Shown: positions 25,841 to 33,945 of the stretch, piece after piece
How the letters are laid out: every line of letters starts with the position of its first letter
Numbering within the stretch: position 1 is the stretch's first letter
NCBI GenBank assembly: GCA_027488975.1
Contig: JAIYAQ010000024.1
Span: forward strand, 1-64,000
Source: Cyanobium sp. E1_MAG_00006
GTDB lineage: Bacteria; Cyanobacteriota; Cyanobacteriia; PCC-6307; Cyanobiaceae
DNA length: 64,000 nt
Direction: 5' to 3'
The notes under the pieces: generated by a model
Seen by the model: only the letters and a program-made list of their open reading frames with translations
The model's database searches: none
What the model was told of the DNA's origin: nothing
Program-made: the position numbers and the translations under genes

Positions 25841-27339
25841 CAGGAGGCGCTGGCGGGCAGCTGGGCGGCGGGCACGAAGTAGGTGCTGCGGCGGAGGCCT
25901 GGATAACTCATCAGCAGGCGCAGCAGCGTGCGTGTGCAGGTGAGGGCGGTGAACAGGCTGAGCAGCAGACCGATGGCCAGGGTCACCGCAAATCCCTTCA
26001 CCAGGCCGGTGCCGAGGGCGAACAGAGCGGCGCAGCTGATCAGACCGGTGACGTGGCCATCCAGGATCGAGGAGAAGGCCAGCGAGAAACCCGTGTCGAT
26101 CGAACGGATCAGGGTGTTGCCTGAGCGCAACTCCTCCTTGACCCGCTCAAAGATCAGCACGTTCGCATCCACGGCCATACCGATCGAGAGGATGAAGCCG
26201 GCGATGCCGGGCAGGCTCAACGTGACCGGGATTAGGGCATACACAGCCAGGTTGAACAGGGAGTAGAGGCTGAGGGCCAGCACTGAGACCACCCCGGGCA
26301 GCCGGTAGACCACCACCATGAACACTGCCACAAGGGCCAGACCCGACAGGGCGGCGATCAGGCTGGAGCGGATGTTTTCAGCGCCGAGCGAGGGGCCAAC
26401 GGTGCGCACCTCGATGAGCTTCACCGGCAGAGGCAGCGAGCCGCCACGCAGCTGAACCTCCAGATCGCGGGCCTCATCGGCCGTGAAGTTGCCGGTGATG
26501 CTGGCGGCGCCGCCACTGATGCCGGCCGGTTTGAACTCAGGGCCCACCGTGGCTTCGCTGATTGAGCGGCCATCGAGCACGATGCCCAGCAACCGGCCGG
26601 TGCCGGCGATGCCCTTGGTGAGCTCGGCGAATTTTTTGCCGCCCTCGCTATTGAAGGCGAGGGTCACCTCCCAACCGGTGCCGGTCTGCTGCTGCTGACG
26701 GCCCGCACTGGTGAGATCTTTGCCGGTGAGTTCTGCAGGGTCGTAGAGAGCAACGATCTTGGTGTTGACCGTGCTGAGCAACAGCCCCAGCTGCTCGGTC
26801 TCACTGCTACCCGGCGGCACGCTGATCCCCAGCTGCGTGAGCGCCTCGGCGAGCTCCTCGGCCTTGATCGACACAGCGGGTGGCACCGGCTGGCCATTGG
26901 CGATCGCCGCCGCCTTCACCTGACTCTGATTCAGAACGGCCTGCGCCTGGCGTTTGAGTTTGAGCAGCCCGGTCATCTCCTGTTCGGTGCCGGGGCGCTG
27001 GGCGCGGAACTCAAGCAGGGCTGTGGTGCCCAGCACCTTGGCGGCACGGCTTGGATCCTGTTCGCCGGGGAGTTGGAGAACCAGCTGATCATCACCAACA
27101 GTCTGGAGAGTGGATTCGGCCACGCCCAGGCCATTGATGCGCCGCTCGAGCACATCTTTGACAGCTTCCAGCTGCTCTTTCTGCACGCTGCGGATGCTGC
27201 CGGCCGGCAACACCTGCAGGGTGAGCTGGCTGCCACCGCGCAGGTCGAGGCCGAGCTGCAGGGGGAAGGAAACAAGCAGGGCCCCAGCGGCAATCGCCAG
27301 GGCCAGGATCAGGGCGAACCACCCCTGTTGGCGTGCCAT
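25840..27339 (-). CDS. secD: Protein translocase subunit SecD
   Basis: 499 aa. N-terminal membrane helix, GLDLRGGSQLTLQV motif, a periplasmic P1 domain with a Gln/Ser-rich insertion, then the five-helix RND region with GMAVDANVLIFERVKEEL. Upstream is pdhB, ending 43 bases before it on the same strand, so secD may have a promoter inside that short gap or be cotranscribed. Confidence 0.96.
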   Translation of the reverse strand: MARQQGWFALILALAIAAGALLVSFPLQLGLDLRGGSQLTLQVLPAGSIRSVQKEQLEAVKDVLERRINGLGVAESTLQTVGDDQLVLQLPGEQDPSRAAKVLGTTALLEFRAQRPGTEQEMTGLLKLKRQAQAVLNQSQVKAAAIANGQPVPPAVSIKAEELAEALTQLGISVPPGSSETEQLGLLLSTVNTKIVALYDPAELTGKDLTSAGRQQQQTGTGWEVTLAFNSEGGKKFAELTKGIAGTGRLLGIVLDGRSISEATVGPEFKPAGISGGAASITGNFTADEARDLEVQLRGGSLPLPVKLIEVRTVGPSLGAENIRSSLIAALSGLALVAVFMVVVYRLPGVVSVLALSLYSLFNLAVYALIPVTLSLPGIAGFILSIGMAVDANVLIFERVKEELRSGNTLIRSIDTGFSLAFSSILDGHVTGLISCAALFALGTGLVKGFAVTLAIGLLLSLFTALTCTRTLLRLLMSYPGLRRSTYFVPAAQLPASAS

Positions 27340-27382
27340 CGGGCTGTGTGTCTTGGCGAAGGGAATCCGGACTGGGCGTGAC

Positions 27383-28366
27383 TCAGACCTGGCCGGCCTT
27401 GAGGGCCTTGGCGGCCTCGACGATCTGATGAGGCTGAATGATCGTCAGGTTCTCCAGGGTGCCGTTGTAGGGCGTCGGGATGTCCTGAGAGGAGAGGCGC
27501 AGCGGCCGGGCGTCGAGGTCATCGAAGCACTGTTCGGTGATCAGGGCCATCAATTCGGCACCGATGCCACCGGTCTTCATGCACTCCTCCACGATCAACA
27601 CCTTGTGGGTCTTGCGGATCGAGCGTGTGATGGTGGCCATATCGAACGGCTTGAGGCTGATCAGATCGATCAGCTCCACACTCACACCATCCGACTCCAG
27701 CTGTTGCACCGCTTTGATGCAGTGGTGGCGCATGCGGGAGTAGGTGAGGATGGTCACGTCCGTGCCCTCCTGCACGACATCGGCCTGATCGAGGGCGCAG
27801 GTGTACTCGCCGTCGGGAATGTTCTCGGAGAGGTTGTAGAGCAGCACGTGCTCGAAGAAGAGCACCGGATTATTATCGCGGATGGCGGCCTTCATCAGGC
27901 CCTTGGCATTGGTGGGTGTGCTCACCGCCACGATCTTGATACCGGGCACGGCGTGAAAGTAGGCCTCAAGGCGCTGGCTGTGCTCAGCACCGAGCTGACG
28001 GCCAACACCGCCGGGACCGCGGACCACCGTGGGAATTGTGAAATTGCCGCCGCTGGTGTAACGCAGCATCCCCATGTTGTTGGAGATCTGGTTGAAGGCG
28101 AGCAGCAGGAAGCCCATATTCATGCCTTCCACGATCGGGCGCAGGCCGGTCATGGCAGCACCCACGGCCATGCCGGTGAAGGCGTTCTCGGCGATCGGTG
28201 TGTCCAGCACCCGCAGTTCGCCGTATTTGTCGTAGAGGTCCTTGGTGACCTTGTAGGAACCGCCGTACTGCCCCACGTCCTCACCCATCACGCAGACGTG
28301 GGGATCGCGGGCCATCTCTTCGTCGATGGCTTCGCGCAGGGCGTTGAACAGAAGGGTTTCTGCCAC
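27383..28366 (-). CDS. pdhB: Pyruvate dehydrogenase E1 beta subunit
   Basis: 327 aa. Transketolase-like beta chain of the E1 component that decarboxylates pyruvate to feed acetyl-CoA production. Motifs include [52 protein letters not shown] and EHVLLYNL. Start is a GTG at 28366 giving the conserved beginning (M)[17 protein letters not shown]; the frame extends 21 codons upstream without homology-like sequence. Confidence 0.96.
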   Translation of the reverse strand: MAETLLFNALREAIDEEMARDPHVCVMGEDVGQYGGSYKVTKDLYDKYGELRVLDTPIAENAFTGMAVGAAMTGLRPIVEGMNMGFLLLAFNQISNNMGMLRYTSGGNFTIPTVVRGPGGVGRQLGAEHSQRLEAYFHAVPGIKIVAVSTPTNAKGLMKAAIRDNNPVLFFEHVLLYNLSENIPDGEYTCALDQADVVQEGTDVTILTYSRMRHHCIKAVQQLESDGVSVELIDLISLKPFDMATITRSIRKTHKVLIVEECMKTGGIGAELMALITEQCFDDLDARPLRLSSQDIPTPYNGTLENLTIIQPHQIVEAAKALKAGQV

Positions 28367-28435
28367 GGCGGCGGTGTAGTCCGGCTCAGGCCGGGCGCGG
28401 TTCCGGCTCAGGACCGGTGGTGCGGCCAACTTATC

Positions 28436-28531
28436 TCAGCCGCCCGCAGCGAAGGTGGCGAGCAGAAGCACGGAGAGCAGCATGCCGGGGGAGAGCAGCA
28501 GCACCAGCAGCTGCAGGTCGTGGCCGGTCAT
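28436..28531 (-). CDS. Putative 31-aa single-helix membrane microprotein
   Basis: ATG to TGA encoding MTGHDLQLLVLLLSPGMLL then SVLLLATFAAGG. A single hydrophobic helix with a short polar N-terminus resembles the small photosystem or NDH subunits of cyanobacteria, but I cannot match it to a named one. It lies 69 bases upstream of pdhB on the same strand. There is no good Shine-Dalgarno. Expression is unproven. Confidence 0.45.
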   Translation of the reverse strand: MTGHDLQLLVLLLSPGMLLSVLLLATFAAGG

Positions 28532-28579
28532 CGGAAGGGGACTGCAACATCCCGACGCTAGGGAGATTCGACGAGCTGG

Positions 28580-28999
28580 CTAGGGCGTGTCTTCGGCTTC
28601 ACGCCAACCCGGCATCAGGCTGCGGATGAAGGTGAGGAACAGGCCCAGGCCGACGAAGGCGAAGGTGAAGGTGGCCAGGAAGGTCATCCCCACGATCAGG
28701 GTCTTCATGAACACGGCGATGCTCTGAGCGAAGCGCGCCTCGTAGTGGGGCGGGTGCTCGCCGTAGTAGGCCACCACCCGGCTGGAGAGCTGCAGCGCCA
28801 GCCAGCCGAAACCGAAGCTGGTGAGGGAACCGCTCAGGAAACTGAACGGGCCCTTGCGGGGGCGGCCGGACGCTGCATCGGGGGTCGCAGCTGGGCTCGC
28901 CTCGGGGCTGGCCGTGGGGCTGGCCGGGCTGCTGACGTTGCTGAGGTTGCCGTCGCTGCTCTCACTGCTGCTCTCGCTCACCCGGGCTGGCTCCGCCAT
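28580..28999 (-). CDS. DUF3082 domain membrane protein
   Basis: 139 aa. A disordered Ser/Pro/Ala-rich N-terminus (residues 1-45) precedes GPFSFLSGSLTSFGFGWLAL, an amphipathic middle and a membrane segment (KTLIVGMTFLATFTFAFVGLG). This matches the cyanobacterial/plastid DUF3082 family of unknown function. The ATG overlaps the ispE stop by one base (TGATG), with a GTG one codon upstream. Confidence 0.85.
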   Translation of the reverse strand: MAEPARVSESSSESSDGNLSNVSSPASPTASPEASPAATPDAASGRPRKGPFSFLSGSLTSFGFGWLALQLSSRVVAYYGEHPPHYEARFAQSIAVFMKTLIVGMTFLATFTFAFVGLGLFLTFIRSLMPGWREAEDTP

Positions 29000-29949
29000 C
29001 ACGCGCTCCCCAGGCTGGCACCGCGACCGGTGCAGCGGCAGCTCCAGGCTTCGAAGCCGCCCGCGGTCAGCGATGCCACCAGCTGCTGCCGCGCCGCTTC
29101 GGCCATGGAAGGGTCGGCGAACAGAGCGAACAGGCTGGGGCCTGACCCGCTCATGGCCACCGCCAGAGCCTCTGGCGCCTGCCGCAGCAGGGCCAGCCCC
29201 TCACGCACGCTGGCCACCTCAGGCTCCACCACCGCCTGCAGGTCGTTGCGGATCGGCGGCAGGGGAGCGGTGCCGCGCAGCCCAGCCAGCAACGGGCCCT
29301 CCCGCAGGGCCTGCCGGCGCTGGGCGAACTCGACCTCATCATTCAGGTAGAAGTCACTGCGAAGCTCGCGGCAACGCCCATAGGCCCATGGGGTCGAGAC
29401 GCTCGCTTGCGGGTGCTTGATCAACAGCACCCCCAGGCCAGGCGCACCATCGGCCGCGCCAGCGAGCCCGGCCGGCTCCAGCAGCTCCCCCCGCCCGAAG
29501 CAGAGCTGGGTACCGCCATTGATGCAGAAGGGCATGTCGGAGCCGAGCTCGGCCGCCATCGCCAACAGCTGCGGAGGCGTGAAGCCGCAACCCCAGAGTT
29601 CGTTGAGCCCCACCAGCGCCGCTGCCCCGTTGCTGGAACCACCAGCCAGTCCGGCACCGATGGGAATGCGCTTACTGAGCTGGATCGAGGCGCCCAGCTC
29701 CGGCAGCCCCACCCGTGCGCGCAGCAGCTCAGCCGCCTGCACGATCAGATTGCGCCCATCCGTTGGCAGATCCGATCGATCGCAAACGAGGCTGATGGCG
29801 CCATCGGCTGTGGGTCGCAGGCTGAGCTGATCGGCCAGATCGAGGGTCTGCATGACCATCGCCAGCTCGTGGAAGCCGTCAGGCCGCAGCCCCAGCACCT
29901 CCAGGTGCAGGTTGATCTTGGCGGGGGCGCTGACCAGCAGCTCAGCCAT
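28999..29949 (-). CDS. ispE: 4-diphosphocytidyl-2-C-methyl-D-erythritol kinase
   Basis: 316 aa GHMP kinase of the MEP isoprenoid pathway. [13 protein letters not shown] at the start, [17 protein letters not shown] (phosphate-binding loop), [13 protein letters not shown] and the C-terminal [11 protein letters not shown] motif identify it. It supplies precursors for carotenoids, phytol and quinones. It lies 12 bases after rsmA in a conserved rsmA-ispE arrangement. Confidence 0.96.
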   Translation of the reverse strand: MAELLVSAPAKINLHLEVLGLRPDGFHELAMVMQTLDLADQLSLRPTADGAISLVCDRSDLPTDGRNLIVQAAELLRARVGLPELGASIQLSKRIPIGAGLAGGSSNGAAALVGLNELWGCGFTPPQLLAMAAELGSDMPFCINGGTQLCFGRGELLEPAGLAGAADGAPGLGVLLIKHPQASVSTPWAYGRCRELRSDFYLNDEVEFAQRRQALREGPLLAGLRGTAPLPPIRNDLQAVVEPEVASVREGLALLRQAPEALAVAMSGSGPSLFALFADPSMAEAARQQLVASLTAGGFEAWSCRCTGRGASLGSA

Positions 29950-29961
29950 GCAAAGGGGGCC

Positions 29962-30774
29962 TCAGGCGGTGAGGCGATTCAAACCCGTCGCCAGAGCCAC
30001 CCAGGCCGAAGGCGCCAGTTCCTGGGGCCGCTGCTGCAGGCTCACCCCGGCGGCAGCCACGAGCGCCTCCAGCTGCTCAGGCGGCTGCAGGCCGGAGAGG
30101 CTGTTGCGCAGGATCTTGCGGCGGGCGGCGAAACAGCGCTTCAGCAGGGCCTCCACTGTGTTGGCCAGGGCTGGCTCCAGGCGCTGCTCCGGCGCCAGGG
30201 GCTCCAGGGCCACCACCTCGCTCATCACCTTCGGCGGCGGCTGAAAGCAGCGTGGCGGCACCGGGCACACCGTGCTGCAGCGGGCCAGCAGCTGCATGCG
30301 CACACTCAGGGCGGAGAAGGCGCTGCTGCCGGGGCGAGCACGAATGCGCTCCCCCACCTCCTGCTGCACCAGCAGCACCAGGCGCCGGTAGGGCACCGCC
30401 ACGGGCCGATCCAGCCGTCCCACCAGCCGCTCAAGCAATGGCCCGGTGATGTTGTACGGAATGTTGGCCACCACGGCCGTGGCGGCCGGCAGGTCGACGG
30501 CCAGCACATCGCCTTCGGTGAGGGTGAAGCGCGGATCGCCACCGAAGCGCAGGCGCAGGCCGCTCACCAGATCCCGATCCAGTTCCACCGCATGCACCGC
30601 AGCCGCCGATGAGGCCAGCAGGCGTTCGGTGAGGGCACCGCGCCCGGGGCCAACCTCCAGCACCGTGTCGGCGGCGCTGAGATCGGCCGCCGCCAGGATT
30701 CGATCCAGCACCGTTTCATCGCGCAGCCAGTGCTGACCGAAGCGTTTGCGAGCGCGGTGGGCCGCGAAGGTCAT
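29962..30774 (-). CDS. rsmA: 16S rRNA dimethyladenosine transferase
   Basis: 270 aa. Dimethylates A1518 and A1519 in 16S rRNA helix 45. RKRFGQHWLRD, VLEVGPGRGALTERLL (SAM motif I), NIPYNITGPLLERL (catalytic motif IV) and the C-terminal helical domain are all present. The frame extends 50 codons upstream, but the ATG at 30774 is the family start. A short hairpin (GCCTCA-N5-TGAGGC) spans its stop codon. Confidence 0.96.
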   Translation of the reverse strand: MTFAAHRARKRFGQHWLRDETVLDRILAAADLSAADTVLEVGPGRGALTERLLASSAAAVHAVELDRDLVSGLRLRFGGDPRFTLTEGDVLAVDLPAATAVVANIPYNITGPLLERLVGRLDRPVAVPYRRLVLLVQQEVGERIRARPGSSAFSALSVRMQLLARCSTVCPVPPRCFQPPPKVMSEVVALEPLAPEQRLEPALANTVEALLKRCFAARRKILRNSLSGLQPPEQLEALVAAAGVSLQQRPQELAPSAWVALATGLNRLTA

Positions 30775-30900
30775 CGGCACGGGAGGCGGAGCCAGATCCC
30801 AGATTGCCGCGCGCCCAGCCCCTGCCGGCACGAGCGGATGCCTGCCAAATCCGCATGCGAGCGTCAGGCTTGGGGCACTCCCCGCCCTGGCAGCACTGCC

Positions 30901-31221
30901 ATGACAGCTCTTCCGCGACGCCACACCTGCCGCAGCCGCCTGCTGCTGGGGCTGGCAGCGGCGCTGGCGCTGGGACCGGCCAATGCGGCCCGAGCCGGCT
31001 CGGTGACGGCCGAATCGATCTGGGACCGGAGCAACGCGATCCAGCGGGCCCAGTCGCAGCTGCCGGCCGGTGCCACCGTCAGCCGCACCGAATGCACGGT
31101 GGTGAACGTGCGCACCGGCAATTACCGCTACATCTGCACGCTCTTCTACGCCGATGCTGCGCCGCCGTCCGCGCCCCAGCCGTCGACTAGCCCCAGCGCA
31201 CCCAGCGCACCGGCCCCTTAG
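30901..31221 (+). CDS. Exported protein of unknown function (106 aa)
   Basis: Signal peptide: basic SRLLL preceded by RRHTC, hydrophobic LLLGLAAALALG, then ANAARA cleavage-like site near residue 33. The mature part is about 73 residues with two Cys (RTECTVV and YICTLFY) that could form a disulfide, and a Pro/Ser/Ala-rich C-terminus. The Cys pair is typical of a small periplasmic or lumenal domain. The 3' end overlaps the convergent yraN-like gene by 35 bases. Confidence 0.7.
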   Translation: MTALPRRHTCRSRLLLGLAAALALGPANAARAGSVTAESIWDRSNAIQRAQSQLPAGATVSRTECTVVNVRTGNYRYICTLFYADAAPPSAPQPSTSPSAPSAPAP

Positions 31222-31582
31222 CGGGCGGCAGCGGCACCAGGGCGCATACCAATTCGAGGCTGCTGTGCCGGTGGGATGGATGCTCCGCCAGCCACAGGCC
31301 GTAGGTCACCTCGAGGCGCCGCCACTTGCGGCGATCCAGGGCCGCCACCCCCCAGCCATCGGCGCCGCAGCGACGCCGCCCCTTCACCTCCACCAGCAGC
31401 AGACGTTCTGGCTTGGCGAGCAGCAGATCGATCTCACCCCAGCGGCAGCGCCACTGACGCGCGACAACCCGCCACCCCGCAGCACGCAGCAACCGCTGGG
31501 CCCGCTGTTCGGCCCAGTTGCCCCAGCGCCGTTGATCCGATCCACCCATCCGCCGCTCGATGCCGCTGCGCCCCTTGAGCAT
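31187..31582 (-). CDS. YraN family (UPF0102) nuclease-like protein
   Basis: 131 aa from the ATG at 31582 (120 aa from the ATG at 31549). WGNWAEQRAQRLLRAAGW, RWGEIDLLL and LLLVEVKGR give the PD-(D/E)xK layout of the YraN family, a Holliday-junction-resolvase-like fold whose cellular role is not settled. It follows the small zinc-ribbon gene by 19 bases. Confidence 0.87.
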   Translation of the reverse strand: MLKGRSGIERRMGGSDQRRWGNWAEQRAQRLLRAAGWRVVARQWRCRWGEIDLLLAKPERLLLVEVKGRRRCGADGWGVAALDRRKWRRLEVTYGLWLAEHPSHRHSSLELVCALVPLPPAKGPVRWVRWG

Positions 31583-31601
31583 TCCCGCAACGCGCCTGAG
31601 T

Positions 31602-31829
31602 TCAACCCGGCAGCTGCCCCCGCAGTTCCCGCAGGCAGTACCGGCAGCCACCGGTGGTCACCAGGTGGCGCTCCGGCGTGATCGCGATCAAGCGCACCGG
31701 ATGCTCACGGCAGCGGATCTTGATCGGGGTCTTGTAGCTCTTGTAAACGATGCCGCTGTAGTCGTAGCGATCGCCGAATCGCGAGCGGGCCCGAGCCAGA
31801 AATGTGTCCCTGTCGATCGGGTTGCCCAT
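31602..31829 (-). CDS. Stand-alone zinc treble-clef-like module (75 aa)
   Basis: 75 aa comprising one copy of the module seen in phage and homing-endonuclease-associated proteins: FLARARSRFGDRYDYSGIVY, KTPIKIRCREH, then GCRYCLREL. Cys-x2-His and Cys-x2-Cys pairs would bind one zinc. Normally such modules occur in tandem or fused to a nuclease; here it is alone, upstream of the yraN-like nuclease. DNA binding is inference. Confidence 0.7.
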   Translation of the reverse strand: MGNPIDRDTFLARARSRFGDRYDYSGIVYKSYKTPIKIRCREHPVRLIAITPERHLVTTGGCRYCLRELRGQLPG

Positions 31830-31955
31830 GGCTGGGATCGCCTGCCCCTCGGCTCAACCTGCGGATCCAGACACTAGGTGAGGCCTTGGGGCCGATCGGT
31901 TTGCAACGATGCAGCGGGGCTGGCTGCCTAGGGTTGCGATTGCTGCCTTGCGCCG

Positions 31956-32468
31956 ATGCCGCACCATCGCTCGCCCGCACCGCTGCCGACCGTGGTGGCC
32001 TGGCTGGTTTCACTGCTGCTGCCGCTGATGGTGCTGTTCGGCCCGCTGCAGCCTGCCCTGGCGGCGATGGACTACGCCAAGCAGGTGCTGATCGGGCACG
32101 ACTTCGCCGGTGCCGATCTGCGCGGGGTGACCTTCAACCTCACCAACCTGCGCGATGCCGATTTCAGCGGCGCCGATCTGCGCGGCGCCAGCCTGTTCGG
32201 CGCGAAGCTACAGGATGCCGACCTCAGCGGCGCTGACCTCAGCGATGCCACCCTCGATGCCGCGGTGCTCGACGGCACCGACCTGCGCAATGCGGTGCTG
32301 GAGAACGCGTTCGCCTTCAACACCAAGTTCAACAACGTGCAGATCGCCGGAGCGGACTTCACCAACGTGCCGTTCCGCGGTGATGTGCTGAAGACCCTCT
32401 GCGCCAGCGCCAGCGGCAGCAACCCCGTCACCGGCCGCGACACCCGCGACACACTCGAGTGCGGCTGA
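31956..32468 (+). CDS. Exported pentapeptide-repeat protein
   Basis: 170 aa. Signal peptide (VVAWLVSLLLPLMVLFGPLQPALAA, cleavage near residue 37), then about 15 pentapeptides of the A(D/N)LxG type (FAGADLRGVTF and so on, residues 48-130), forming a right-handed beta-helix. The C-terminal part has two Cys flanking SASGSNPVTGRDTRDT, matching thylakoid-lumen pentapeptide proteins. Function unknown. Leads a two-gene unit with the next gene, 12 bases downstream. Confidence 0.85.
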   Translation: MPHHRSPAPLPTVVAWLVSLLLPLMVLFGPLQPALAAMDYAKQVLIGHDFAGADLRGVTFNLTNLRDADFSGADLRGASLFGAKLQDADLSGADLSDATLDAAVLDGTDLRNAVLENAFAFNTKFNNVQIAGADFTNVPFRGDVLKTLCASASGSNPVTGRDTRDTLECG

Positions 32469-32480
32469 CGCCCCCACGCC

Positions 32481-32882
32481 ATGAGTTTTGACGCCCGCAG
32501 CCTCGAGCGCCTGCAGCAGCTGGGCCGCAGCCTGCCCCAGCCCCTGCCCAAACCCACCCCCAAGGCCTCGCCAGACGCACCGCCTGGCCAGCGGCTGCAC
32601 CCCGTGGAAACGGAGGAGAACCCCGAGGCCCTGTTCCGCGAACTGATGACAGTGAGCCCGGATGGCAGCGTGCCACCGCACCTGCTCGAGCGCCTGCGCG
32701 ATCTGGAGGCGAGCCGCCGCGACGCTGCCGCCGCGTTGAACAACACCGCAAAGCCACGCGCTTCTGCCGCTCAGCCCCCGAGCCCTGCCGCGATCCGGGC
32801 GCGGAGCGGTGCACAGAACTCCGACGAGGACAATCTCTACGTGGCCTTTCAGCAGCTGCTGCTGGAGGACGAGGACAGCTGA
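32481..32882 (+). CDS. Hypothetical Pro/Ala-rich protein (133 aa)
   Basis: 133 aa, soluble, low complexity with a Pro-rich segment (about 18-40) and an acidic ending (DEDNLYVAFQQLLLEDEDS). The middle (ENPEALFRELMTVSPDGSVPPHLLERLRDLE) looks like a conserved helical motif. I do not recognise it. The stop codon lies inside a perfect 9-bp hairpin. Confidence 0.65.
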   Translation: MSFDARSLERLQQLGRSLPQPLPKPTPKASPDAPPGQRLHPVETEENPEALFRELMTVSPDGSVPPHLLERLRDLEASRRDAAAALNNTAKPRASAAQPPSPAAIRARSGAQNSDEDNLYVAFQQLLLEDEDS

Positions 32883-32896
32883 GCTCCGCTCAGCTG
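32876..32896 (+). terminator. Perfect 9-bp hairpin over a stop codon, no T-run
   Basis: CAGCTGAGC pairs with GCTCAGCTG around TCC; the TGA in the left arm is the stop codon at 32880-32882. A second smaller inverted repeat (CTGTCC-N4-GGACAG) follows 16 bases on. No T-run. Probably a transcription or RNA 3'-end signal. Confidence 0.5.
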
Positions 32897-32972
32897 GTGT
32901 GGCTGAAATCCTCTGTCCACGAGGACAGCGGCATCAGAACGTTCACAGACTCCTGACTTGGTGCAATGGTCC

Positions 32973-33734
32973 TCAAATCTTGAAACTAGTCCGCGGAGTC
33001 CCCTCTCCTGCAACCCGCCTTGACTCCCCCAAAGGAAGTTGCACTGGCGGATTCATTGGACGGACTGTTGATGGTCCCCCGAGAGAATCGCCCGGTCTGC
33101 GTGCTGCTACCGCAGCGAAGCAGGCCAGGCCTGGATCGTGGTAGCCATAGCAGAGCACGCGTTTCCCATGCTTGACGATGCCCTGCAGTGAATAGAGATA
33201 CGGCCTGTAGAGACGGCGCTGCGCCAGGCGTTGATACACGGACGGTCCCATCAGCAACTGAAAGGGCGCCGCCAGCGACATCAGACGCTGAGCGTTATTG
33301 ACACCCAAGCCAACAAAATTACGCCGTCTGCCGCCGATATCCACTACCACGTTGTCTTGGTTTTCATTCAGACCGACTCGAATCGAATAGCGCAATTCTT
33401 CCTCAACAGCTGCCATGCTCAGCGCATAGACGCTCTCAAGCAGCATCACGGCGACCCTGACGTCCAAGTCATAGGGCTCAGACTGATCAATCAGGCAAAT
33501 ACATACACCATCACCGGTTGGCAGATAGACCACCCGATCCGCCTCCAACTCAAACGCCGCCATCGACTGCCTCACACAGCGAGACAGCGACTCCATGATC
33601 GCAACCTGCGCCTCTACATTGCGGTCAAGGGTGAACTTGACGATGTCGACGTAGATGTATCGCACAAGTGCGATGCGACCTGCGGTGATGGCAGCAACGA
33701 ACCAGCTCCTACGCAAGTGCGCAACGTGCGCCAT
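32973..33734 (-). CDS. Class III nucleotidyl cyclase-like domain protein, atypical
   Basis: 253 aa. The core resembles class III adenylyl/guanylyl cyclases: metal-binding Asp30 (VDIVKFT) and Asp75 (PTGDGVCI), and the transition-state Asn146/Arg150 pair in VNNAQRL. The purine-selecting Lys is not evident (VVYLPTGDG), and the Asp equivalent is Asn139. Only about 25 residues precede the domain, and the last 45 residues are unlike it, so it may be truncated. The sequence is lower in GC than its neighbours and has different codon use, suggesting transfer. Activity is uncertain. Confidence 0.65.
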   Translation of the reverse strand: MAHVAHLRRSWFVAAITAGRIALVRYIYVDIVKFTLDRNVEAQVAIMESLSRCVRQSMAAFELEADRVVYLPTGDGVCICLIDQSEPYDLDVRVAVMLLESVYALSMAAVEEELRYSIRVGLNENQDNVVVDIGGRRRNFVGLGVNNAQRLMSLAAPFQLLMGPSVYQRLAQRRLYRPYLYSLQGIVKHGKRVLCYGYHDPGLACFAAVAARRPGDSLGGPSTVRPMNPPVQLPLGESRRVAGEGTPRTSFKI

Positions 33735-33912
33735 GACACCAACTCGATCCAGGTATCACACGCCTCCAGGTCGCACGACCCAAGACGCCCGCGCGAATTG
33801 CCAAACCGTGCGTCGATCGGCCCTCCATTTCTAAAGCAATTCCACAACAATCAGGACCCCACCCCCAAGGGCCGACGCGCAGACAGAGCCCCAATCAGAA
33901 CCACCCTCAGAA

Positions 33913-33926
33913 GTTCATCTGTACTA
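33913..33926 (+). promoter_or_regulatory. Candidate LexA (SOS) box upstream of umuDC
   Basis: AGTTCATCTGTACT matches the cyanobacterial LexA motif RGTACNNNDGTWCB with one mismatch (GTTC for GTAC in the left half) and is nearly palindromic. It ends 19 bases before the umuD ATG, a sensible operator position. Its regulatory role is inferred from position and the target genes. Confidence 0.6.
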
Positions 33927-33945
33927 ACCTGATGGTCTGTTCCGG

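Noticed and set aside
27110-28561. Long plus-strand frame across pdhB and the secD start
   Set aside because: Composition is typical of antisense GC3 shadow frames and pdhB and secD are certain on the other strand.
33231-33932. Plus-strand frame of 233 codons in the low-GC patch
   Set aside because: The minus strand has the cyclase-like motifs; the plus frame has no domain and a random-looking composition.
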